DNA from: Prostheceraeus crozeri
Taxonomy: Eukaryota; Platyhelminthes; Polycladida; Euryleptidae
Reading direction: 5' to 3'
Assembly: GCA_907163375.1 (NCBI GenBank)
Contig: CAJQUW010005236.1
Coordinates: forward strand, 464,922 to 528,921
Length of the DNA stretch: 64,000 bases
The position numbers and the translations under genes were made by a program. Below, one piece after another: positions 53,815 through 64,000 of this stretch (the first letter of the stretch is position 1; every line of letters begins with the position of its first letter). The notes below the pieces were generated by a model. It did not search any database. It was not told the origin of the DNA and saw only the letters and a list, made by a program, of their open reading frames with translations.

Positions 53815-56649
53815 TGACGACATTCACTCCCCTTAAACAAAATATCGACTAATAGACGTCTTTCATGTCTGGTCTAAAACTGATTCAAAAGTGACCGTTA
53901 AGGTGCCGTCTCGGTAACGTCTAGACAGTCGAGTAAAAGACGACTAATTATATGCACCAGATGTCGCCTAAAATTCGTGTCGTTTATTGCACTAATAGGC
54001 CTGTTATCATATATGGGAAAAACAAATACTTACATAGAAAATTTATTAGTAGAAGAGCATACTACTACTACAAAGTTTACATGAAAAAATTAACCACTTC
54101 TTGTGATAGAGAATTCTTTCAAAATGTTTTGTAATCCAATCTCCTTCTTTTTCATCATTTGCGGCATTCGTTTCAGCTGAGTCCCTATCAAACCATGTAC
54201 GCCTTCTACTTTTTCTGTTGTATCCAACTTATACATCTGAAATAAAAGAAAACATCAATTTAGCGGGACTATTCACGTCACTGTTACTCTGCTTAGTAGT
54301 TCCGTTACTCTTCTAAAAATGAATCATAATTATATATACTCAGCTCGTTGTTCTGTTACATTTTTATCATAGGTAATGGCATGCTTTTAAGAACTTAAAA
54401 CCGAAATTTAGCTGCATTTCACTGACTTCAGCAAGATTGTACTGAGAATTAAAGTGATGAGCATATAGTAAAAATATATGAAATGACATTTAATCACATA
54501 ATAAGTAAGGAAGCAATTACAAATTGATCGTTATGCTAGTCACAAAAGTGAAACATTACTTGCGAGTCACATTAATGGTAAACTCAATTCGTCAATCACA
54601 TAGTTTAATCGACTAAACGTCATATACATGAATTTATCTGTAGAATGACAGCTTTCCCACATCCCGGAGACATTCCACACTCTCATCTGAAAGACTTTGC
54701 AGAAAGAAATCTTTTCCAGCGTCCTGCGGATCTACCTTTCTAAATCAGTCTTTGGTTTAGCGTTTAGAACTGAATGAGATCGGATTGAGTCCTAAATACA
54801 TTAAATAGTGAGGTTTTCGGACTTATCGAGTTCGGAAATCTAGTGTTCTGATTAAATCAAAGTAAGAACTTGGAGTACCCGTTTGAGACTTCACGAATTA
54901 CAGTGTAGAGTTCCAGACTCAGGTTTGGAATTTCATTACAATCGCAATTACCAAGTAAGCCTTACTGAGTTCATTTTTCATTAGTTTTTTTTACAGAATT
55001 TCACCCCTAGTACAGCTATGAGATATTAACGAAGCTAGGGGTTAATCAATGACTAAGTAACAAATTGTATAAGTTTTAATTCAAAGAAAGAACAAACAGA
55101 TTATCTAATCTGATTAAACAGTTCCTATCAGAAACATAGTAAGTAGTGAGTTTTACTGAAAGTCTTGGTTTTGAAAACTCGGGAAAGTTTGTTGAGCCAT
55201 TCAGCGTCATATCATGAAAAGTTAAGCGTCTTAAATGAGGTGGTAACGCATTTCTTAAAATCACACGTCGGAAGAGACACGATCAGACTTAATTCTAGAC
55301 TCAGTTCGTTTTTTAACGGAAGCTTTCTTCCTGAGACTAAATATTTAATTATCTACATATCTTAACTTATACTACTTTATGTCCTGAATTTCTGATTGTC
55401 CTTAACAATACATGTACCTAGCGCTGAAATGATGATAACATGTCACTCAAATTTTGATGAAAACAGTTGATTGAAGCATTTATAATAATGATATATTTTC
55501 TTCCTCAATTTTAGATTAGAATACACTTTTTTACTTGTGCAGTTTTGTTGTGACAGAGTTTACCGAGTTGAACTTATAATAGAGTTAAACTCAGTATATC
55601 AGATATAACTAGATTTGGTTAATTTCCGATTAGTCTGACATTTTAGTTTCAACTGAGATTCCTGAAGAACTAAATTTGACAACACTTGAGTTACCTATAA
55701 CTAGTGAGCTGTGGTATACATGTGATAACAATTCAAATTATAAAGCACGTGAAGAATATGTTTTGCGTGAAGACAATCGACTTCATCTATTAGACTTTAT
55801 TGATGGCTTTTTGAGATCAAGGTCAAACGTAGTATAATGATTCTTATCATGCACTTCGAGCAGAAAATTTATCAGTATTAATGCATAAAAGTAATTATTT
55901 TCAAAAAAGTAGATAAAGGGCAGCATTTCGAAGGTGGAAATATGTTTTGATAGTTTACATATCAGTAAAGCAGCTATTTCCACGATTTCCAGTTGCTTCA
56001 GATTCTTATTTGTTCATCTTTCTCATTCACAATCCATTCAAATATATTCCTTAATACATCGTTTTATAGATAACTTTTATACATTCATGACCTTAATAAA
56101 ACCGAAACAGATCTGTACACAGATGTATGAACTTACAGGTATATTCAATACCTGTTGCTGAGTTTTTTAAGATTCTGGTACACACACGGCGAAAAATTAA
56201 ACCAAAACCTTACTTCAAACCACAGACACATTGAAAATAGTAAGCAATTTCTAGTCGCGTACCGCCAAAGTGAGAAACATTGGCTTATATGTTATTTATT
56301 CAGCAAATTCAATATTGTATACATACATGCATTGTTCAAAAAATTGTCGCTATACATGTTATCATAGGCACGAGCAGGGATCGCAATTATATATCATCAA
56401 AAATCGGAAAAGCCGTAAAATATGAGCTTTGAAAGCATGAATTTTCCATATTTGTATTAGAATAGTTTTGGGCCCGTGACTCAACCACACTAATAGACAG
56501 GTTGCTATAGGAATAAGTCTCAAAGATTCTTTAGATCTCCAACCAAGGTAGGCATTTTGGATAATAGTATCTATATACTTCTAATCCGGACCTAAGCAAC
56601 CATGACGAAATTAGGGATATCTACTGGTCTATAGCCTTGCATACTTTCA
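53815..56649. other. No confident gene
   Basis: AT-rich sequence. On the minus strand an acceptor-like TTTTATTTCAG near 54237 opens a 49-codon frame (MYKLDTTEKVEGVHGLIG...) ending near 54090. It could be a terminal exon of the minus-strand gene at 57-60 kb, but nothing confirms it. 54,800-55,700 has scattered GAGTT/AACTC words without a definable repeat. Confidence 0.3.
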
Positions 56650-56887
56650 AAATTCTTACACAGTGTAATGATTTTCAAGTGAATGCGCAAAACTGTTGTA
56701 CGTTACGATCGTACAGTTGTACTGTTTTGCAGATTCCCTTGGAAATCATTACAATGACATGAGTGACAAAATTCACACACAGTGTAATGATTTTCAAGTG
56801 AATGCGCAAAACTATTGCACGTTACGATCGTACAGTTGTACTGTTTTGCAGATTCCCTTGGAAATTATTACAATGACATGAGTGAGG
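56650..56887. repeat. Tandem pair of 119-bp hairpin-forming units
   Basis: CAGTGTAATGATTTTCAAG begins at 56661 and again at 56780. The two units differ at only a few positions. Each unit is an imperfect hairpin: GTAATGATTTTCAAGTGAAT pairs with the later ATTCCCTTGGAAATCATTAC, with a short palindrome ACGATCGT at the tip. No target duplication was identified. Confidence 0.8.
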
Positions 56888-57267
56888 ATCCGTTGTTTCA
56901 AACATTCACAAACTGCAAACATTTGACTTTCAATGACATTTTAACATAGTTATTTGTAATCTCATTTTGCAGAACTACTGAGCCCAGTATATACAATGAA
57001 AGCGCTACGATGCTTGTTAATGAATGTATTGTGTCCATTTCAATTTATATTATAAATTATTGCAAATTTCGTTGGGACACTGCTATAAATGGCTGTCTCA
57101 ACGTGTAATACACTGAATTGAAGAAAGAATCAATCCAGGGGCGCATGGCGTTGCATCGACAGAAGAATTTCAGCAAACGTTGAAAATTACAAGTTACAGG
57201 AAATGAATATTTAGCTTGTTCAAATGAAATGAAAACCAGATAGACAGAAAGAAAAGAAATTGCTCAC

Positions 57268-60200
57268 CTTGCTTTCTTTCAAACATCTGATAACGAGTGC
57301 TGGAAGACCGATGTCTGTGGCGGATATCTTACCGCGCTGTCCATAATTTGAGAAATGAGACCAAGCTGATGCAGGAGCAACTCTTAAAATAACTTTTTTG
57401 ATAGACTTTTCCAATTTTCTGGAAATTTCCTTCTTGACACAATTGATGACTGCAGACATTTTATCGTTATCATTCTTGATTTCCTCGAAAAATGTCAATA
57501 TCTCGTCCTTTGTCCTCGGAAATACTATCACCTGCCCATCTTCTTCAGGATCATTCGGGGAGTTATGTGCGGCCCATCCTCGACTCAATGAATCTTCAAT
57601 CCTGAGTTGAATTCTTAAAAGTTCCTTGGCCCAATGCTCTTGGTGCGGACAGTGACACCGATATTGTGATGGAAGTACATCGCTCCTTTGACAGACTGGG
57701 TCAACGGATTCGTTGACCTGACTCGAAACTGAAGTAGAAGAACGAATTAAAAATGTGGACCTTCGCGAGCTTTCTGGAGAATTCGACGTCCTTGGAGGTG
57801 TAGTAGGTACTACGTCCGTATCATCGTTTGAATCAGATATTGGCGTACTTCCTGGTGCAATAGCGTGCAAATTATTTGACGGTATTAGAATAGTGGAATT
57901 CTGAGACTGTAGAGTGGTCGCAAATCTGATAGCATCATGTCTTTTAAGCTTAAATTTTCTTTTCTTGGGTGGAAGTTCTTCATTCTCGCTTTCGTAATCC
58001 GTATCAGCTTCATCGAATCCATATCGTACAATCTCCCTCTCCTCCGTTTACCAGCGACATCTGAGGATTTCGATCCCGTCAACTCAAATTTTGAACTCTT
58101 TCTTGCAACATTTTCATAATCCTCTATAAAGAAGAAGGTATCAATATCATGAAAGATATCATGACACTTTATCTTTACAAAATAATGTAATAAGAATAAG
58201 CTATATGTTCAAATGACGTAAACGGTCTCGTTAAAGTTCTTCCGGATTTCTCTTTCGAGGTTTGAGTCCCGGTAAAATGAGAGTACTCGAAAATTTAAGC
58301 AGCTAGTGTCTAAAAACGCAACCGAGATGTTGATAACAGTGACATACAAGGGAGACAAAGCACTCTTCAATCAGCTTCGAATTTTCGCTACTATTTGGAG
58401 ACTTCCAAGCTACTACATAAGGTCATCAAATTTCCAGATTATTTTTAAACGGAGCGAAATTATTGTTTTCATTATGAGCCAATGCAATGACATTTAGGCT
58501 ACATGGATCACATTACTGTTGGCAAGGTCATTCTTTCATCAGGAATAATCACGGGCTATCATGGTGTATCACATATTGAACATAGTCGTGTATAATAGAT
58601 AGGCCCTCTCTGTCCTTCTCAAGAGCTTAGATTATGATTACTATAGAAAATTCTTCTAAGGCAAAGTTCATGTCGATAGTAGTTTCGTCAGGAAAAATAT
58701 CTTGACAAGAACCTTGTTTTGGAAGAATTTTTTGGAGTATATCAGATAGAAATATAATTTCAAAATCCTAAGGAAGGAAAACTAGTCGCAACAACTCTGA
58801 GATATGACACCATGTACTGAGAGATGACAAATCATAATATACAATATTAGCTTTCGATTTACTTCGTAGTTTTGAAGTATGCATTTACTTCAATTGAGCT
58901 TCTAATAAAGTACGCCTAATGCATGTTGAGCTTCACCGTAGTTCTCTGCATTTATGAAAGCAACAAATTTCATTAATGCTGAAAAAAAAGAACATTTATG
59001 ATAGTTGAAATGAAGTATTAAAGAAAGACATTGTTCAGTGGGCTTATCGTCTTATTCGAAGAAAAGTGTTAGGTTCACATGGATTGCTTCAACCTGAACC
59101 ACATTTATAATCACTCTACTTATACGAATCATGGAATGAGCGTCCTAAATTAGCCGAACACAAAATTTAAGCAGGACTTAGAATAGGCAGATCTCTGATC
59201 TATGTTTCTGATTACCACTTATGATAGCTCAGTTTATAGACTATTCATGTTGTATTTCATTTAATACAAATGGTTATCGCTATTGAAATGAATGGAAACT
59301 ATCAGAACACGATATGATAGTGTTTTGGAAATCCGAGATAAGGTTGGAGATTGGATAAGCAGTAGCTATAAACGTTATAGGCCCTACTGAAAATATGATT
59401 TACCTACATGTCAGTGAAAATTGAAAACTATAAATTCCCTTTCTTTAGAACAACGTCAATTTTGTATTATGCAAAATAGGGTCTGCAAGTTAAACCACAG
59501 CCACGGATCCCACAAAATCAAGATATTCATTATTTATTTGAATAACAACGATATTACTCGTAACAAAGTAAACAATATTTCCTAAAGATCTGGGATCCGT
59601 CCGGGCACCCAAATCTAAGATTTGCTCGAAAAAGTCCGGGCATTTACATTCAGTTATCAATTCACTATATTGGACATAATCTTGGATGTGATTATCCTAA
59701 GGAGTCAACTATGAGGAAAAACTTAGAAAATAAGATAAAAATAAAACATACCAAAATTATTTCGACTATTCTAATTTTCAACAATCGCAACATAAATGCA
59801 CCAATTACCGGAGATCAGGGATGAAATGGGTAATGGGGGTCCGGTTCGGCAATTTAGATCTTTGGACCCAAATAGAGAAAATTGAAGAATCCATTAGCCC
59901 GATTTTAAACTGAGGCCCGGCGATTCCGCGAATTGCCGGAAAATTTCTCATCTCCTGAATACTAAAAAAGCAGGTGACATTGATTAGAATTCCAACACCT
60001 CAAAGCCAGCGATTAAATTTTCTGAAAGATACTCCACTATGTGCAAGGATTTGAATAGCCTATATATGACGAATATTGAGAAACTGTAGATAAAATAACA
60101 CATACTTATAAACAATTTAAGAATCATTTCACTTTATAAACAGCTCAAATATGCAATTAAAACTTGTACTGTAATACTTACCATCAGAAAAACAGATTTT

Positions 60201-60387
60201 GCCAAGATACGTACCCCATGTCGACTGAGGAAGACTTTGAATTCTTTACATAATCGTCCTCAGAAGATGATAATTGAAGTTTCGGAGGAAATGCACCATA
60301 GCGTTATTATCATCCAATTCCTTATCTAACCATCCATCCAAAACAATTTCCATTGTCTCATCATTAAATTGAAATAAATGATACAGT
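57268..60387 (-). CDS. Gene with DUF4806-like C-terminus, at least two exons
   Basis: Exon A (60182-60387, acceptor TGTTTCAG, donor GTAAGT) encodes YHLFQFNDETMEIVLDGWLD and FPPKLQLSSSEDDYVKN, then TWGTYLGKICFSD. Exon B (57268-58123, acceptor CTTTATAG, donor GTGAGC) continues in phase with DYENVARKSSKFELTGSKSS, a nuclear-signal-like PPKKRKFKLKR and a C-terminal DUF4806-like domain (FPRTKDEILTFFEEI ... NYGQRGKISATDIGL). Proteins of this layout are common, multicopy and often transposon-linked in invertebrates; their function is unknown. The frame slips about twice in exon A and once in exon B (near 58030), so it is either decaying or affected by assembly errors. First and last exons are not identified. 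Confidence 0.5.
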
Positions 60388-63300
60388 CTGAAACAGATAA
60401 ATTATCAAAACTTAAGATTTGGACTGTGCAGAATGGTCATAAATATTTATCAATTAAGAAGCATGGCTTGCCAGCAATAACAGACAGCTTGACAATGCTG
60501 GAGATGGGACTCTGGCTGTTGAAGTACATACTTCACCATTCCTACTTTGAACGAAGAACGCGGCTCAACAAAAAAATTCCCGATAACTTTCAGATGCCAT
60601 CCAACCACAATGCTTCCACTACCGTGGTTATGAAGCAAAATATGCAACTTAAAAACGTGGCTTGAGCGACTCACTTTTTAAGATAGACTACGAGTTTCGG
60701 ATTTCAGCGTGTTATGTAAGACAAGAGAACTTCAAAATAAAGATGGTATAGGGAGGCAAATCTCCATATTTGAGCGGCCGAGAAATCGTGTCGGGGGCAA
60801 AGACTATGATTTGAATCTCTTTGGAAAACATTCTCTACCTTAATGTCAATACACATGCCCTAATTATGGATCAACTCCAAAACGCGTTCTAACTAGCTGA
60901 TTTAAGGGATATCTGGGAGAGCGTATTAGACGCTTTACAAAGCGCGCATAAAATTTTCAAATTCAAAACAGCTAATGAGGTCTAATAACCGTATCCTCTG
61001 ACATCATCAGATATGTGCATAGTGAATGTGTATTGTATACAAGGGCTTCGTTCGCCAAATATCTCCACGAATAAAGACACGACTCTATTCAACAAGTTCT
61101 TCTCCGTAATAAAATATTCATCACTATGCGGTTGAGCAGAAGAAGCGCCATTAACAACGGTTTGTAGAAATGAAGCAATCAACGAATTTTGAGCTACAAA
61201 ATTTGGTAAACAATTAACATGTATCAGACCGCAGATATAGTAGAGGGGGAACAATCTCAACTCTGTATCCTTCCACATTCCCAGGTCGAGAGACTACGAG
61301 GACTCTGCTGAAGTCTTGACAATATACTTCAGAAAAGAGACACACATTTCAGACATAAGAATGAGTTGGTTAGCGGATTAATCTTTCCTATCGCCCCCCA
61401 AGAATCTTAGTTCCTCCAATTATCTTATATGTTCAACTCCTTTGCATACGCTATGCATATACATCCAAGAAAATTTGCAACCATGTCTATATCTGCATAG
61501 CTTTTCAAAAGGATCGACCTTTGTGTCGGACTGGGCTGCTCACGGTTTCCTGAATGAGTTGTGTTATGGTTTTTGGGAATTTATTTCAGAACACCTCCTG
61601 TTATCTATTTGTATCAAACCTTTTGAAACAACGTTCATCACCATAATACGATCCATGCGATTTACAATTGAGAATGAAATGTCTAGTTCTGGAGTATCGC
61701 AACAAACAGGCTGTTAAAATTTCACGATTATGAACCATCAAATCCAAATTTCGCAGTAAATCCTCTAATTCTATAGTGGCGAGATAAGGAGTCACGGATC
61801 ACGTTACTCGTTTAGGGTCGCTTGTGGGTTTCTGATATCCATAATTATGGGCACCAACAATGAAAAACCGACCGACGAATATCCAGACAAAGAGCGATAA
61901 AATCATACTGGCCAAAAACATTTTGCGTAGTACTTCATGCGATGAACTGCCAGACCATCAAAAATTGAATTTCAGGAAGGTGAGCAGAGGTCATCAGTTG
62001 CAATATGTCAGGGAGATTCAAGTGACGACACCGCAAGCCCTTTTAGAGCGCGAAAACATGATGGTAGTCTGGTCCAGGAAAAACCTTTACTTGGTTATAC
62101 AAGAATCCTTTGATCTGTAGTGTAACAGCGACGCGTTGCGAGCTATAGTCACTCTGGAAGATATCTGGTTCACCGGTACTTATCACACTTTTGAAAGAAC
62201 AATTATGAGTTATTTTGATTGTACGTAACGAGCTTGCGATAGATCACTTCTTATAACTAGTTCTTATATCAGTTTTCAGAGCAATCTAGACAATTTCCCG
62301 ATTAGATGAGGTTTACATGATTCGCTTCAGTTCGACTGAACTTTGTTTCATCATAGCTATCGATGGTGACAAAAGCGTATAAAAAATGGCATTTTGAGAA
62401 ATATTCCTCCGTTCACGCATTTGCTGCATGCAAGAATGCTAACGGCTAATCAATCACCGCATCTAATCTTTCCAGACAAAACCCCCCCCCCCGAATCTGA
62501 TGACCATATTTCATAAGTGGAGCCGAACCAACCAGTCTGGAGTTCTCGTCTCTTAATCGAGCCGCCGTTTTATAACACTCATCTTAAACATTTTCTAAAA
62601 ATAAAGGGAAAATTACAGGAAATAGGCCTAAATAACAGATGTAGAGCGAGCTAGATAGTTCTTCTCGATCATAAAAAGTACAATAGACAGAATGTATATC
62701 TTATATAAATGGAGATTACATTATAATTTTTTTTAATATTACTATAGACGACAAACATGAAAAAGCAGGGAGACGAGATTTCTCCGTCGTATGGTGTTCT
62801 TGAGTTAATGTAGGACTCGGCAGAAGAGATCGATTTAACTTATATAGAGGATTTTCAGGAGATTAACTGGGTTGTCATATAAGAAGGTTCTACGAGCAGT
62901 ATTACAGGTTAAGGTATCATGAGGAATTCGTGTGGGCTGCCTTGTCTACAAACTCGAATTATATAGTATGAGAGCAGAGTGGTACTAAAAACTAGTTTCG
63001 ATTATTTGAGTGGGCGAATTTGCCGTAATTGAATGAAAGAATCTATTGGAGAGAAAGAATTGCGGGGTTTTGTATTCTACTATTGGTTTTTCTATTTTGC
63101 TGAATGACGCTATAAATTATACCATGTAACCGCGGTTATCTATCAAATAATAGTCAAACTGGCCGGTTTTAGAAAATTATCTTTTTTTATTGAAGGAAAT
63201 TTAGTGTCTTTCACTTGCTTTACTCACGTCCTTTCCCACAAATTGGTTCATATGTAGTTTGATATGATGTTTGAATTGGTTTCAACGATTTCATTTTTCT

Positions 63301-63439
63301 GGCAACTTCTGGATTCAAACTACGTCATTTCATGTCTGTCCTTTTTCTGTTTCATCTGTACATTGCCATCTGACGCCATTTTAACAGTGTTCATTTCATT
63401 TCATCTCATATAAAAATGATTTTACCTTGTTTTACATCA
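60388..63439. other. No recognisable gene
   Basis: AT-rich sequence with short open frames on both strands that overlap each other and show no family motifs. A C-run lies at about 62483-62492. From about 63240 on, the text resembles the 3' flank of a Penelope-like element. Confidence 0.35.
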
Positions 63440-63484
63440 ATCCATTGACAAAGGAGACTGTAACGCTCTGAAACGCGTTTGGAT
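63440..63484 (+). ncRNA. Degenerate hammerhead-like tail of a Penelope-like element
   Basis: ATCCA (63440-63444) and TGGAT (63480-63484) can pair as stem I. Between them lie TTGACAAAGGAG, a loop and CTCTGAAACGCG. The AGGAG/CTCT arms could form stem II, and GAAA is intact, but the first core box is altered (TTGACAA for CTGANGA). The wording CTCTGAAACGCGTTTGGAT is typical of Penelope tails. Confidence 0.4.
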
Positions 63485-64000
63485 AAAAGCAAATTATCAC
63501 AAGATTGCTTTTTTTCTTTGAAATGAATATGTGGCCATATCATGGAAATATATATTTATATATTTCATTGTTATATCTTGCTTCTCTTTTCAGCAATAAT
63601 TATAATCTTAGCGCAATTAAATTAGTTTAGTAAATCTAAGTTTAAGTAATTTATACAGAGGCAAAATATACATTCTTTCTGATAAATATGCATATCTACG
63701 ATATCGTTTTTGGAATATATTGTTTGACATCCAATCGGAATTCACGAAAAAATTATACATTATATTGGATGTACTTTAATAATCAAATGTTCATACGAAT
63801 GAAATTTTCTGCATTATTACAGCTGTAAGTTATACATATTTCTTAAAAGGAGACTACTTATTTCTGTCTAGATATACCGCACCTAGGCCTGTAACCTATT
63901 TCAACTGCATTGCATAAAGAATAAATGACCAAAATTAAATAACCACACATTATGTAATATGTTGTTTACAAGTCACCGGGCGTGGAAACAACCACTTCAA
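63485..64000. other. No recognisable gene
   Basis: AT-rich sequence to the window edge. No exon or repeat boundary was seen. Confidence 0.3.

Noticed and set aside
54090-54237. Terminal exon of the DUF4806-like gene
   Set aside because: An acceptor and an open frame exist, but there is no homology and no phase evidence linking it; mentioned only in the gap description.

Overview
This is AT-rich animal nuclear DNA. Host genes have GT-AG introns, coding density is very low, and the repeats (Penelope-like, CR1/L2-type and R2/R4-like retroelements, hAT and Tc1/mariner transposons, a Polinton) are those of an invertebrate metazoan. I cannot name the species. No rRNA, functional tRNA or CRISPR is visible.

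Layout. 1-4.3 kb holds two possible terminal host exons and then mostly featureless sequence. 4.3-20 kb is a nest of mobile elements: a Penelope pLTR fragment with a hammerhead-like core, degenerate CCCACAG repeats, a hAT MITE, a head-to-head Penelope pair split by a 5'-truncated LINE, a hAT element holding a second hAT MITE, and a hAT-like element holding another MITE copy and a mariner with DD37D spacing. Exact or near-exact target duplications fix most boundaries. 22.0-23.4 kb carries a tRNA-like SINE head and an R2/R4/NeSL-like LINE fragment. 23.7-30.7 kb is a four-exon cytochrome b561 gene on the minus strand. One of its expected haem histidines is replaced by asparagine, and its frame slips by one base in exon 2.

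31,357-53,808 is a 22.45-kb Polinton (Maverick) with a perfect 6-bp target duplication GACCAT and terminal inverted repeats of about 405 bp. As a virus-like element it is treated here as a fossil: structurally complete and young-looking, but broken at perhaps six to nine places. It carries a protein-primed type DNA polymerase B, a chromodomain integrase, a packaging ATPase, an adenain-type protease, capsid-type proteins and small basic core-like proteins. It also has unusual cargo: a clear TATA-binding-protein-like gene, a duplicated domain beside it, an exonuclease-like protein, a stand-alone relative of the polymerase N-terminus, Cys-rich small proteins and a GC-richer accessory block at 48.7-52 kb. 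Replication and regulatory genes lie mainly at the flanks and on the minus strand. Virion-type genes form a tightly packed plus-strand run in the middle. The outermost gene at the left and the polymerase each have two CCAAT boxes and a TATA box upstream.

53.8-64 kb is mostly non-coding. It holds a tandem pair of 119-bp hairpin units, a minus-strand gene with a DUF4806-like C-terminus, and another Penelope hammerhead-like tail near the right edge. One-base length changes also occur in the host exons, so some apparent frame breaks across the window may be assembly error rather than decay.
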